Notes: generated by a model from the sequence alone, not told the origin. A DNA stretch of 9,942 nt from an uncultured Dysosmobacter sp. (GCA_934504065.1 CAKSVQ010000081.1:1-9942), one strand, 5' to 3'; shown: positions 1 to 7,443, numbered from the stretch's first letter. Numbers and translations: made by a program.

Positions 1-846
1 GCCAACATACTCTCCCATGACCCCCAGCATCAACATGATCGAGCCGCCCAGAATCAGTAAAACAGCCATAAGCGAATGCCACCCGACTACACTATTGGGC
101 CGAATTGCGTACATGACCAGCGTATACAGCAGATAGAGAAAACCAATACCAGCCACCACGCAGCCCAGAATATCCGCCAAACGCAGCGGCTTCACGGAAA
201 ACGCGGTAAACCCGTTCAGCCAAAGTTTTATCAGCTTACCAAAAGTATATCCGGAAGTCCCTGTTTCCCGTTCGTGATGCTCCACATCCACGTTGCAGAT
301 ATGCTTTGTCGTTCTTAAAATCAATCCGGGCAAATAGACAAACGGATTTTCATATTTCAATATCTCTTCCATCACATATCGGCGCATGGCAAAAAAACTG
401 GAAAGATATAATTCTCCCGGCTTTCCCAGCAGTTGATCCGCCATCCAATCATTTACCCTGCTTCCAAAATTACGAAATCTGGAATGCTTTTTGTTCGCAT
501 ATTTTGCATACGCCACATCTGCTCCGGCCCGAACTGCCTCCAGCAGAGCCGGAATAGCCTCCGGCGGAGTTTGTCCATCGTCATCCAGACAAACAATCTC
601 ATCCCCTGCCGCATAATGAAATCCCGCAAAAATTGCAGAATGCTGTCCAAAATTTCGGGCCAGATCAATTCCGATAATGTGTGGATCCTTTTTCGCCAGT
701 TCAGTAATCACACCGAATGTTCCATCCGGCGAACTGTCATTCACTAAAATCAGTTCATATGACTCTGCCATTGAACATGCGATTCTCGCCGTTACATCGG
801 GCAGCATTTTTTCCGAGCAATAGCAGGGAATAATAATTGACACCAT
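1..846 (-). CDS. ArnC/GtrB-like polyprenyl-phosphate GT2 glycosyltransferase (3' end cut by window)
   Basis: The 282 visible codons read without a stop to the window edge. Residues 1-8 (MVSIIIPC) open a GT-A/GT2 fold, followed by VND at 35-37 and the metal/nucleotide motif LDDDGQTPPE at 87-96. The segment ARNFGQHSAIFAGF (63-76) closely matches the ArnC/DPM1/GtrB branch, whose ArnC member has RNYGQHSAIMAGF. Two hydrophobic helices at about 225-248 and 255-277 and the terminal GEYVG are also typical of that branch; perhaps 25-40 residues are missing. Such enzymes move a sugar from a nucleotide donor to undecaprenyl phosphate on the cytoplasmic face. The start is set by GGGAG (minus strand of 857-861), 10 nt upstream. 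It follows wecE after a 114-bp gap, so dTDP-Fuc4N is a plausible donor (inference). Sampled lines are 33-42% GC, well below its neighbours, suggesting separate acquisition. It could alternatively use UDP-glucose. Confidence 0.88.
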   Translation of the reverse strand, partial: MVSIIIPCYCSEKMLPDVTARIACSMAESYELILVNDSSPDGTFGVITELAKKDPHIIGIDLARNFGQHSAIFAGFHYAAGDEIVCLDDDGQTPPEAIPALLEAVRAGADVAYAKYANKKHSRFRNFGSRVNDWMADQLLGKPGELYLSSFFAMRRYVMEEILKYENPFVYLPGLILRTTKHICNVDVEHHERETGTSGYTFGKLIKLWLNGFTAFSVKPLRLADILGCVVAGIGFLYLLYTLVMYAIRPNSVVGWHSLMAVLLILGGSIMLMLGVMGEYVG

Positions 847-856
847 ATTGTGTGAT

Positions 857-861
857 CTCCC
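857..861 (-). promoter_or_regulatory. RBS of the ArnC/GtrB-like gene
   Basis: The minus strand reads GGGAG here, 10 nt before the ATG at 846. It supports this ATG over any upstream start. The frame is open for about 24 more codons but contains no ATG, GTG or TTG before a TGA. Confidence 0.6.
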
Positions 862-960
862 ACCTGTGTAAATTTCTCCTGTTTCTTTATAACCTGTCTC
901 AATCCGTCTAAATGCTCTTCAAAGCTCTTGACAACTATCCGCTTCGCGGCGGGTTTTCTC

Positions 961-2088
961 TTAGCGATAAAACTCTCTGACCGTGCAGATCACGCTGTCC
1001 CGATCCTCGGAACGCATCCCATAGTACATGGGCAGGCGCACCAGGCGGTCGCTCAGGGCTGTGGTATGGACATCTTCCCCGTGGAAGCGGCCAAACTTCA
1101 CTCCGGCAGGTGCGGAATGAAGCGGCACATAATGAAACACAGCATAAATACCCTGCTCTTTCAGATAGGAGATCAGCGCAGTGCGTTCTTTCAGATCCTT
1201 GCAGAGAAGGTAAAACATATGGGCGTTATGCTCACATTCCGCAGGAATGTGAGCCAGCTTAAGCTGGCCGCCGTCCTCCAGCGGCTGGAATGCCTCACGG
1301 TAAGCGTTCCACGTAGCGAGGCGGTTTTCGTTGATCTCGTCGGCCTTCTCCAGCTGCGCCCAAAGATAGGCGGCATTCAGCTCGCTGGGCAGATAGCTGT
1401 CGCCGAAGTCCACCCAGTTGTACTTATCCACCTGACCGCGGAAAAACTTGGCGCGGTTCGTGCCCTTTTCCCGCAGGATCTCCGCCTGCTCATTATAGGC
1501 AGGGTTATTGATGACCAGTGCGCCGCCTTCTCCCATGGAATAATTCTTGGTCTCATGGAAGGAATAGCATCCGAAATCGCCGATGGTGCCGAGAGCCCGG
1601 CCCTTGTAGGTGCTCATCACGCCCTGCGCCGCATCCTCCACCACCAGCAGGTTGTGGCGCTTGGCAATATCCATGATCGTGTCCATCTCACAGGCAACGC
1701 CTGCATAATGCACGGGAACGATCACTCTGGTGCGCGGCGTGACGGCTTCTTCGATTCTCGTCTCGTCGATATTCATGGTGTCCGGACGGATGTCAACGAA
1801 CACCAGCTTCGCCCCGGCCAGCACAAAAGAGTTCGCTGTGCTGGAAAAGGTAAAGCTGGGCAGGATCACCTCATCGCCCGGTTGAAGACCGCACAGCAGC
1901 GCCGCCATATCCAGCGCGGTAGAACCGCTGGTGGTCAGCAGCACTTTCTGCGCATGAAAGCGGTCTTCCATCCACGCGTTGCACTTTTTAGTAAACTGTC
2001 CATCGCCGCAGATCTTGTGGGAAGCAATCGCCTGCTGGATATACTGCATTTCCGTCCCTACATAAGGGGGAATATTAAAGTTGATCAT
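961..2088 (-). CDS. wecE: dTDP-4-amino-4,6-dideoxygalactose transaminase (WecE/RffA)
   Basis: This 375-residue protein has the family's usual length and resembles E. coli WecE/RffA throughout. Matching segments include VGTE near the N-terminus, CGDG (27-30), PGDEVILPSFTF (70-81), VPVHYAGVACEMDTIM (124-139), VVEDAAQGVMSTYKGRALGTIG (149-170; the aspartate should pair with the PLP ring nitrogen), SFHETKN with catalytic Lys181, and REKGTNR followed by FFRGQVDKY. The family transfers an amino group from glutamate to dTDP-4-keto-6-deoxyglucose, giving dTDP-Fuc4N, in the cytoplasm. RmlA and RmlB, encoded just upstream, supply the substrate. In enterobacteria the product enters enterobacterial common antigen after WecD acetylation; no WecD-like gene is seen here. 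The RBS is AGGAAGAG, and the gene starts 15 bp after the membrane-protein stop. Codons 274-286 carry an unusual pair of perfect inverted repeats. A Fuc4N product is much more likely than another aminosugar. Confidence 0.94.
   Translation of the reverse strand: MINFNIPPYVGTEMQYIQQAIASHKICGDGQFTKKCNAWMEDRFHAQKVLLTTSGSTALDMAALLCGLQPGDEVILPSFTFSSTANSFVLAGAKLVFVDIRPDTMNIDETRIEEAVTPRTRVIVPVHYAGVACEMDTIMDIAKRHNLLVVEDAAQGVMSTYKGRALGTIGDFGCYSFHETKNYSMGEGGALVINNPAYNEQAEILREKGTNRAKFFRGQVDKYNWVDFGDSYLPSELNAAYLWAQLEKADEINENRLATWNAYREAFQPLEDGGQLKLAHIPAECEHNAHMFYLLCKDLKERTALISYLKEQGIYAVFHYVPLHSAPAGVKFGRFHGEDVHTTALSDRLVRLPMYYGMRSEDRDSVICTVREFYR
1230..1268. repeat. Two abutting perfect inverted repeats inside wecE
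   Basis: Positions 1230-1240 are exactly complementary to 1244-1254, giving an 11-bp stem with a 3-nt loop. They abut the 16-bp perfect palindrome GCCAGCTTAAGCTGGC at 1253-1268, with two bases shared. On the wecE mRNA, the palindrome (6-bp stem, UUAA loop) comes first, then the longer hairpin. They span codons 274-286, and the reading frame is intact through them. No U-tract follows, so this is not a standard intrinsic terminator. The role is unknown. Confidence 0.85.
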
Positions 2089-2103
2089 GGTTTCTCTCTT
2101 CCT

Positions 2104-3558
2104 TTACCACCATTTAAAAAGCATTTCCGTACCCATATCCGACTGCGCATACAGCGTGCCCATATGCATCATGCACAAAAGCAGGAAAATGAACCACACC
2201 AGATATACGCCGATCGGCGCCTGCTTCTGCACTTGGAGCAACCGACCCCTGCTGAGACGGTGCACGGCACTCTCCAGCGCCTGTGGGATACTGCCGCTCA
2301 GCAGCGCCGTGCCGAAAACAATGCTCTGTACACCAATGGTCACCCGCATTTCCAGCGTCATCACCATCGTCGGGATCAACGCGCACAGCGCCGCCAGAAC
2401 GACCAGTGCTTTGGGGCTGACCATATCCCGCCAACGGCGAAGTCCACGGACCGCGTTCCACCCGGCAATGTAAAAAAGGCTGTAACCCGCCGTCAAAAAC
2501 GCAACGGACTGGCGGCCCATATCGATAGAAAAAGAGAGGAAAAATTTGTCCAGTGCCTGCACAACTGCATCCACAGGGTAATGCCGCACCATGTTCAAAA
2601 ATTCCGAAACAGACCATCCGGCCATACCGCCGACAGCGGCTTCCAACAAGGTCCGCGCCGCCTCTTCAGAGCCGCAGATGTCCTGCAAAATAGCAAAACC
2701 GCGGGGATTCAGCAAATTCGTTCCGTACAGATAGCGGTTTTTATCCAGAAAATACAGAAGTCCTCTCCAGAGCCACATATCACCGGATGGGATCCACGCC
2801 CCGGCCGCAACCAGCGGCGCAACCACCCTTGTCATAAAGAGTACGTTGAGCTGCTTGACGGCGGCAAAGCCGACAAACAGCAGCACGATCTCAAGCACAC
2901 GCGCCTGCACACTTGCCCTTTCTGCTTTTCCTGCCCGCCAGATCTGCACGATACCGAGCAGCATCAGGCACCATGCGGAAACCGAGTACTGGCCGCTGAT
3001 ATTGGCGCACAGACTGGCGAGCAGCCCGCTGAGCAGCACCCAGAGCAGCCGCTTCCTGCCATCTCTTTTCGGTATGGTCAACACGCAGGAGACTGCCATA
3101 ATGAAAAAGGCACAAGATGGAAGATCGACCATCAGTTCACTCAGAGCGAACGTCGGCTTCCAGATCACAAAAAAGAATACCGGAACAGCTACTCTCTGCC
3201 ATAGCCGCGGCTCCCAGTCCGTCAGCTCTCTGGCGATCAGCGGTACGCCGATCGTTGTAATATAGGCAAACAGCGCCGCGTGATAGAGCATACAGAAGAA
3301 AAACTCATTCAGGTGCAGGGCCGCCGCCAGCTGATAGAGCCACACATAGGGATACACCGCCGCAAATCCCTTATACAGGGTATAGGAGCCATAGCGCTCC
3401 GAAGAAAACCATGTGGTGATACTGTGCCAGCAATCGGCGGCATCACTACTGTTCGCATCCATGCTCCCACGGCTGTACAGCCAGATCATATACGTCAGCA
3501 GCACCAGACAAAACAGCCCCCACTGCTGCCATCTCTCACTTTTTTCTTTCCGACTCAT
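2104..3558 (-). CDS. Polytopic membrane protein, candidate GT-C glycosyltransferase or Wzy-like polymerase
   Basis: The protein has 484 residues and about 10-12 hydrophobic segments, near 13-29, 67-82, 86-109, 123-140, 146-162, 171-187, 192-208, 219-240, 351-372, 384-402, 407-424 and 449-469. A long, less hydrophobic stretch at about 250-350 is probably an external loop. After the first helix comes an acidic loop (MDANSSDAAD, 33-42), where GT-C transferases such as ArnT and PMT carry catalytic or metal-binding acids. That favours a lipid-linked-sugar transferase, but size and topology also fit an O-antigen/capsule polymerase. I do not recognise a specific family. It lies 42 bp after rmlB and 15 bp before wecE, and the ArnC-like gene follows wecE, so a role in exporting or transferring the Fuc4N product is plausible (inference). 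The ATG at 3558 was chosen; an in-frame GTG at 3570 would add four residues. Confidence 0.8.
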   Translation of the reverse strand: MSRKEKSERWQQWGLFCLVLLTYMIWLYSRGSMDANSSDAADCWHSITTWFSSERYGSYTLYKGFAAVYPYVWLYQLAAALHLNEFFFCMLYHAALFAYITTIGVPLIARELTDWEPRLWQRVAVPVFFFVIWKPTFALSELMVDLPSCAFFIMAVSCVLTIPKRDGRKRLLWVLLSGLLASLCANISGQYSVSAWCLMLLGIVQIWRAGKAERASVQARVLEIVLLFVGFAAVKQLNVLFMTRVVAPLVAAGAWIPSGDMWLWRGLLYFLDKNRYLYGTNLLNPRGFAILQDICGSEEAARTLLEAAVGGMAGWSVSEFLNMVRHYPVDAVVQALDKFFLSFSIDMGRQSVAFLTAGYSLFYIAGWNAVRGLRRWRDMVSPKALVVLAALCALIPTMVMTLEMRVTIGVQSIVFGTALLSGSIPQALESAVHRLSRGRLLQVQKQAPIGVYLVWFIFLLLCMMHMGTLYAQSDMGTEMLFKWW

Positions 3559-3570
3559 CCAAAAACACAC

Positions 3571-3578
3571 TTTCTCTC
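3571..3578 (-). promoter_or_regulatory. Weak RBS bearing on the membrane-protein start
   Basis: The minus strand reads GAGAGAAA. It abuts the in-frame GTG at 3570, which is too close for normal initiation, and lies 12 nt before the ATG at 3558, a workable though long distance. This favours the ATG. It is the weakest ribosome site in the cluster, so translation may be low or coupled to rmlB. Confidence 0.4.
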
Positions 3579-3600
3579 GTTTTACGCTGCGGAAAATGTC

Positions 3601-4620
3601 TTATCGGTTCCCGTACATCTTCTCGTAGTAATTCTGGTACTCGCCGGAGACGATCTCTTCCCACCACTTGCGGTTATCCAGATACCACTGAATGGTCTTC
3701 TGGATGCCATCTGCAAACATGGTTTCCGGCAGCCAGCCCAGCTCCGCGTGGATCTTGGCGGGGTCAATGGCATAGCGCATATCGTGGCCCTTGCGGTCCG
3801 TGACGTGGGTGATGAGGCTCTCCGGCTTGTCCAGCGCCTTGCAGATGAGCTTCACGATGTCGATATTGCGCATCTCGTTATGGCCGCCGATGTTATAGAC
3901 CTCGCCGACCCGGCCCTTTTGCAAAATCAGGTCGATAGCCTTGCAGTGGTCCTCCACATACAGCCAGTCCCGCACGTTCAGCCCCTCGCCGTAGACGGGC
4001 AGGGGCTTGTCCGCCAGCGCGTTTGCGATCATCAGCGGGATGAGCTTTTCCGGGAACTGGTAAGGTCCATAGTTGTTGGAGCAGCGGGAAATGGTGACGG
4101 GCAGGCCGTAGGTCCGGTAATAGGCCATGGCCAGCAGGTCGGCGGACGCCTTGGAGCTGGAGTAGGGCGAGCTGGTGTGGATAGGCGTTTCCTCGGTGAA
4201 GAACAGGTCCGGCCGATCCAGCGGCAGGTCGCCGTAGACCTCGTCGGTGGAGACCTGATGGAAGCGCTGGACACCGAAGGCCCGGCAGGTGTCCATCATG
4301 ACCGCCGTGCCCATGATGTTGGTCTCCAGAAAGACGCCGGGGTTCTCAATGGAGCGGTCCACATGGCTCTCGGCGGCGAAGTTCACCACCACCTCCGGGC
4401 GCTCCTCTTCAAAGACCGCCTTCATGGTCTCGCGGTCGCAGATGTCCGCCTTGACAAAGCGGAAATTGGGATTTTTCAGGGCCTCCTCCAGCGTGGAGAG
4501 GTTCCCGGCATAGGTCAGCTTGTCCACGCAGACGATGCGGTCGGCGGGATGGGCCTGAAACATATGGTAAACAAAGTTCGCGCCGATGAATCCGGCGCCG
4601 CCGGTAACAAGGTAAGTCAT
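3601..4620 (-). CDS. rmlB: dTDP-glucose 4,6-dehydratase
   Basis: This 339-residue protein is full length for RmlB/RfbB, an extended short-chain dehydrogenase. The NAD-binding loop GGAGFIGANF is at 7-16 and FAAESHVDRS at 81-90. The dehydration motif STDEVYG is at 124-130, with Asp126 and Glu127 expected to act as acid and base. Y153xxxK157 is the SDR catalytic pair, and SRCSNNYGPYQFPEKLIPL (178-196) is characteristic of the family. It converts dTDP-glucose to dTDP-4-keto-6-deoxyglucose in the cytoplasm, using tightly bound NAD+. The gene starts 15 bp after the rmlA stop with a good AAGGAG site. Its product is the branch point for both the FdtA/FdtB and WecE routes in this window. Alternative dehydratases (UDP-GlcNAc or GDP-mannose types) do not share this motif set. 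Confidence 0.97.
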   Translation of the reverse strand: MTYLVTGGAGFIGANFVYHMFQAHPADRIVCVDKLTYAGNLSTLEEALKNPNFRFVKADICDRETMKAVFEEERPEVVVNFAAESHVDRSIENPGVFLETNIMGTAVMMDTCRAFGVQRFHQVSTDEVYGDLPLDRPDLFFTEETPIHTSSPYSSSKASADLLAMAYYRTYGLPVTISRCSNNYGPYQFPEKLIPLMIANALADKPLPVYGEGLNVRDWLYVEDHCKAIDLILQKGRVGEVYNIGGHNEMRNIDIVKLICKALDKPESLITHVTDRKGHDMRYAIDPAKIHAELGWLPETMFADGIQKTIQWYLDNRKWWEEIVSGEYQNYYEKMYGNR

Positions 4621-4635
4621 GGCGTATTCTCCTTC

Positions 4636-5523
4636 TTATTTTGAATAGATCTTATCCTCTGCCACGTTGCGCAGGTGCTGGCCGTAGGGGGACTTGCCGT
4701 AATGCTCGGCGCTTTGCAGCAGCTGTGCCTCGCTGATCCAGCCCATGCGGTAGGCGATCTCCTCCGGCGCGGAAATTTTGATGCCCTGCCGCTGCTCCAG
4801 AATGCGGACGAAATCGGCCGCCTCCACCAGCGAGTCCATCGTGCCCGTGTCCAGCCACGCATAGCCCCGGCCCATCAGCTGCACATCCAGAAGGCCCTGC
4901 TTTAAGTACATTTCGTTGAGGGTGGTGATCTCCAGCTCGCCGCGGGCGGAGGGCCTGACCTCCTTTGCCAGTGCGCTCACACCCTTGGGATAGAAATAGA
5001 GGCCCGTGACGGCGTAGTTGCTCTTGGGCTCTCTGGGCTTTTCCTCAATGGAGGTGGCGCGGCCGTCCTTATCAAAGGCCACCACGCCAAAGCGCTCCGG
5101 GTCCGGGACGAAATAGCCGAAGACCGTCGCCCTTCCCTGCTGGGCGGTCTGCACGGCCTGACGCACCATTCCGCCAAGGCCCGCGCCGTAGAAAATGTTG
5201 TCGCCGAGGATCATGGCGGCGCAGTCGTCGCCGATGAACTCCTCCCCCAGCAAAAACGCCTGCGCAAGACCGTCCGGCGAGGGCTGCACCTTGTAAGAGA
5301 GCTTCACGCCGAACTGGCTGCCGTCGCCCAGCAGGCTTTTGAAATTGGGCAGGTCCGTCGGCGTGGAGATGATGAGGATGTCGCGGATGCCCGCCAGCAT
5401 CAGCGTGGAAAGCGGGTAATAGATCATGGGCTTGTCGTAGATCGGGAGCAGCTGTTTGGAAGTGACGATCGTCAGCGGATAAAGCCGCGTCCCGGCTCCG
5501 CCAGCCAAGATGATTCCTTTCAT
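4636..5523 (-). CDS. rmlA: Glucose-1-phosphate thymidylyltransferase
   Basis: The 295-residue length is normal for RmlA/RfbA. The nucleotide-binding signature [11 protein letters not shown] (8-18) leads into [20 protein letters not shown] (22-41). LGDNIFYG (106-113) contains the metal-binding Asp108, EEKP (160-163) the substrate-binding lysine, and WLDTGT (223-228) the second metal-binding aspartate. It joins glucose-1-phosphate and dTTP to form dTDP-glucose and pyrophosphate, the first step of dTDP-deoxysugar synthesis. RmlA is usually feedback-inhibited by the pathway end product, and the C-terminal helical region involved in that is present. The start has a clear GGAG site about 9 nt upstream. 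The gene lies between the acyltransferase and rmlB. No rmlC or rmlD is present in the window, which argues that it serves amino-sugar rather than rhamnose synthesis here. Confidence 0.97.
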   Translation of the reverse strand: MKGIILAGGAGTRLYPLTIVTSKQLLPIYDKPMIYYPLSTLMLAGIRDILIISTPTDLPNFKSLLGDGSQFGVKLSYKVQPSPDGLAQAFLLGEEFIGDDCAAMILGDNIFYGAGLGGMVRQAVQTAQQGRATVFGYFVPDPERFGVVAFDKDGRATSIEEKPREPKSNYAVTGLYFYPKGVSALAKEVRPSARGELEITTLNEMYLKQGLLDVQLMGRGYAWLDTGTMDSLVEAADFVRILEQRQGIKISAPEEIAYRMGWISEAQLLQSAEHYGKSPYGQHLRNVAEDKIYSK

Positions 5524-5550
5524 TTTTACGTCTCCTTTATCTCTTTTTTA

Positions 5551-6336
5551 TCAGGACCCTTGCAGCTCTGCCCAGTTCTGGTATCCGATCCCCTCCCACG
5601 GCATTCCGCGGGCAAAGGTCTCCCGCCATGGGTAAAGTTTCTGTCCGGTCACATGGTCCCGAAGCTTATCGATCGTTGAGATGACCTTTGCCGGATTTCC
5701 TCCGACAACTGTGCCCTTTTCCACCGTTTTGGTCACGACCGCTCCGGCGGCAACCAGTGTGTCCGACTCGACTTCAATACCGGGCAGCAAAATGCTCCCT
5801 GTCGCAATGACGGCAAAGTCGTGGATAACGACCCCCTTTTCCACCTCGGAAGGCGGGATCGGGTCGTTGGTCAGCACGGTATAGGGATAGATCCAGACAT
5901 AATTTCCAATACGGGAGCCTTGAGAAATATGCACATTGCTATGGCAGCGCACGTAATTTCCCAAGGTGCAATGCCCCTGCACATCGCCAAGCGTCCCAAT
6001 GCTGCAATGGTCACCCAGATGGCTTTCTTCCCGCACGGTGATATGATGCCCTGATTGGAAAAAGCTTCCCAGCACCACACCGGAATAGATCACGCTGCCG
6101 CTGCGGATGACGGAATGCTCTCCAATGACCGTTGGCCGCAGCGCACAGCCATGGTCGGCATACCAGTCGGCGGTATACTCTCCGATCACGCAGCCCGCGC
6201 CGACTGTCGTCCCCTTGCGGATGGTCACGTTATCGCGGATCACGCAGTTATAGTCGATGTAAACGCCGTCTTCCAGCACGGCACTGTCTGCAATATGACA
6301 GCCCGGCATGATCGTAACGTTCTGGCCCTTTTTCAT
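5551..6336 (-). CDS. Left-handed beta-helix acyltransferase, likely dTDP-3-amino-3,6-dideoxyhexose N-acetyltransferase
   Basis: The protein has 261 residues, most of them imperfect hexapeptide repeats of the [LIV]-G-x4 type running from about residue 7 to 218, for example VTIRKGTTVGAGCVIG and HSNVHISQGSRIGNYVWI. The segment VLTNDPIPPSE (154-164) interrupts the coil, and AAGAVVTKTVEKGTVVGGNPAKVI (196-219) closes the helix as in acetyl-CoA-dependent sugar acetyltransferases. A short helical tail with YPWRETFARG follows. Length and layout match the FdtC/QdtC group. It starts 13 nt after the fdtB stop, with GGGAG upstream. By position it should acetylate the 3-amino sugar made by FdtB, giving dTDP-Fuc3NAc or dTDP-Qui3NAc. 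The acyl donor and sugar cannot be read from sequence, and it could instead act on the WecE product. One sampled line (5881-5940) is 40% GC, lower than the flanking genes. Confidence 0.85.
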   Translation of the reverse strand: MKKGQNVTIMPGCHIADSAVLEDGVYIDYNCVIRDNVTIRKGTTVGAGCVIGEYTADWYADHGCALRPTVIGEHSVIRSGSVIYSGVVLGSFFQSGHHITVREESHLGDHCSIGTLGDVQGHCTLGNYVRCHSNVHISQGSRIGNYVWIYPYTVLTNDPIPPSEVEKGVVIHDFAVIATGSILLPGIEVESDTLVAAGAVVTKTVEKGTVVGGNPAKVISTIDKLRDHVTGQKLYPWRETFARGMPWEGIGYQNWAELQGS

Positions 6337-6348
6337 AAAAAACTCCCT

Positions 6349-7443
6349 TTAAAACGCATTCAGCGCGTCCACTACGTAGCTCACCTCATCGTCCGTCATG
6401 CCGTAGTACATGGGCAGGCTCAGCTGGGTGGCGCTGATCTCTTCGGCGATGGGCAGGGCGCCCTGAGGGATGCGCAGGTCCGCGTAGGCCCCCTGCAGGT
6501 GGATGGGAATGGGGTAATGGCGGTTGGTGGCGATGCCCTTTTCCGCAAGATAGTCCGCCAGCGCGTCCCGTCTGGGGCAGCGGACGGCAAAAATGTGCCA
6601 CACAGGCTCGGTGCCCGGCAGGACATAGGGCAGCGTCAGCTGTTCGTTGTGAATTTCCGCAAGATACCGCCCGGCGATACGGCGGCGCTGGGCGTTCATC
6701 CGGTCCAGATGGGGAAGCTTTGCGGCGAGAAACGCCGCCTGTATCTCATCCAGCCGGGAATTGTTGCCCTGATAGACATGGTGGTACTTATAATCCGAGC
6801 CATAGTTGCCCAGTGCCCGGACCTTCTCCGCAAGGGCCTTGTCACTGGTGACGACGGCCCCGGCATCGCCCAGTGCGCCAAGGTTCTTGCCGGGGTAGAA
6901 GCTAAAGCCCGCCGCGTTGCCAAAAGAACCGATCTTTTGGCCCTGATAGGTCGCGCCGTGGGCCTGCGCGCAGTCCTCCACCACGAAAAGGCCATGGGCG
7001 TTGGCAAAGTCCATGATGGGGCCCATGTCGCAGGGCTGGCCGTAAAGGTGCACAGGCATCACCGCTTTTGTTTTCTCCGTCAGCGCCGCGGCAAGGCGGG
7101 CGGGGTCCAGATTATAGGTGCGGATGTCCGGCTCGACGAAAACGGGCGTCGCCCCGGTGTAGGTCACGGCCAGCGCCGTGGCGATATAGGTGTTGGAGGG
7201 GACCAGCACCTCGTCCCCCGGGCCGATCCCCAGCGCCTTGAGAGAGAGCATCAGGGCATCCAGCCCGTTGCCGCAGCCGACGCAGTGCTCCGCGCCGCAG
7301 TAGGCCGCGAAGGCCTTTTCAAAGGCGGCGTCCTCCTCCCCCTCGATATACCAGCTGCGCCCATAGACCCGCGCAAAGGCCCCGCGCAATTCTGCGTCCA
7401 GCTCACGCTCCATGGGCTTGAAGCTCACAAAGGGTATGTTCAT
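6349..7443 (-). CDS. fdtB: PLP-dependent 3-aminotransferase of the DegT/DnrJ/EryC1/StrS family (FdtB/QdtB type)
   Basis: This 364-residue protein has the normal length for the family. GCGNGLDAL (57-65) binds the PLP phosphate. [18 protein letters not shown] (75-92) and [11 protein letters not shown] (130-140) are family blocks. [10 protein letters not shown] (154-163) holds the PLP-pyridine aspartate Asp157. [15 protein letters not shown] (181-195) holds catalytic Lys186, followed by [10 protein letters not shown] and [12 protein letters not shown]. The [13 protein letters not shown] form is typical of 3-aminotransferases (FdtB, QdtB, DesV, TylB) rather than the WecE type. It should convert the 3-keto sugar made by FdtA to a 3-amino sugar using glutamate. 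Its ATG overlaps the fdtA stop by 4 bp, implying translational coupling and shared stoichiometry; this overlap also fixes the start against a longer in-frame extension. Its C-terminal LPMYYGM motif is shared with the WecE paralogue in this window. Confidence 0.92.
   Translation of the reverse strand: MNIPFVSFKPMERELDAELRGAFARVYGRSWYIEGEEDAAFEKAFAAYCGAEHCVGCGNGLDALMLSLKALGIGPGDEVLVPSNTYIATALAVTYTGATPVFVEPDIRTYNLDPARLAAALTEKTKAVMPVHLYGQPCDMGPIMDFANAHGLFVVEDCAQAHGATYQGQKIGSFGNAAGFSFYPGKNLGALGDAGAVVTSDKALAEKVRALGNYGSDYKYHHVYQGNNSRLDEIQAAFLAAKLPHLDRMNAQRRRIAGRYLAEIHNEQLTLPYVLPGTEPVWHIFAVRCPRRDALADYLAEKGIATNRHYPIPIHLQGAYADLRIPQGALPIAEEISATQLSLPMYYGMTDDEVSYVVDALNAF

Noticed and set aside
847..918. 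In-frame upstream extension of the ArnC-like protein (about 24 codons open)
   Set aside because: It contains no ATG, GTG or TTG start, and the GGGAG site fits the ATG at 846. Family members start at this SIIIP segment.
928..933. TTGACA on the plus strand, considered as a -35 promoter box
   Set aside because: No -10 box lies at a suitable distance and it would point away from the direction of all genes. Nor is a convincing minus-strand promoter visible in 847-960.
939..949. Small GC-rich hairpin (CCGC, 3-nt loop, GCGG) between wecE and the ArnC-like gene, considered as a terminator
   Set aside because: The stem is only 4 bp and no T-run follows in the transcribed direction, so it does not qualify as an intrinsic terminator.
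1012..1034. Near-identical nucleotide stretch shared with about 6396-6418 in fdtB
   Set aside because: Both encode the conserved LPMYYGM C-terminal motif of two paralogous aminotransferases, so this is homology and not a repeat element.
2208..2219. 12-bp perfect palindrome CGCCGATCGGCG in the membrane-protein gene
   Set aside because: Palindromes of this length are expected a few times per 10 kb by chance, and nothing adjoins it.
928..3204. A 758-codon open frame on the plus strand opposite wecE and the membrane-protein gene
   Set aside because: It spans two genes on the other strand, is rich in His, Arg and Gln with no recognisable domain, and reflects avoidance of codons whose complement would be a stop. 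The minus-strand genes have unmistakable family motifs.
3280..4644. Plus-strand open frame of 454 codons opposite rmlB, and similar long ones at 6055-7470 and 7852-8700
   Set aside because: All are mirror images of well-supported minus-strand genes, with no ribosome site or domain of their own.
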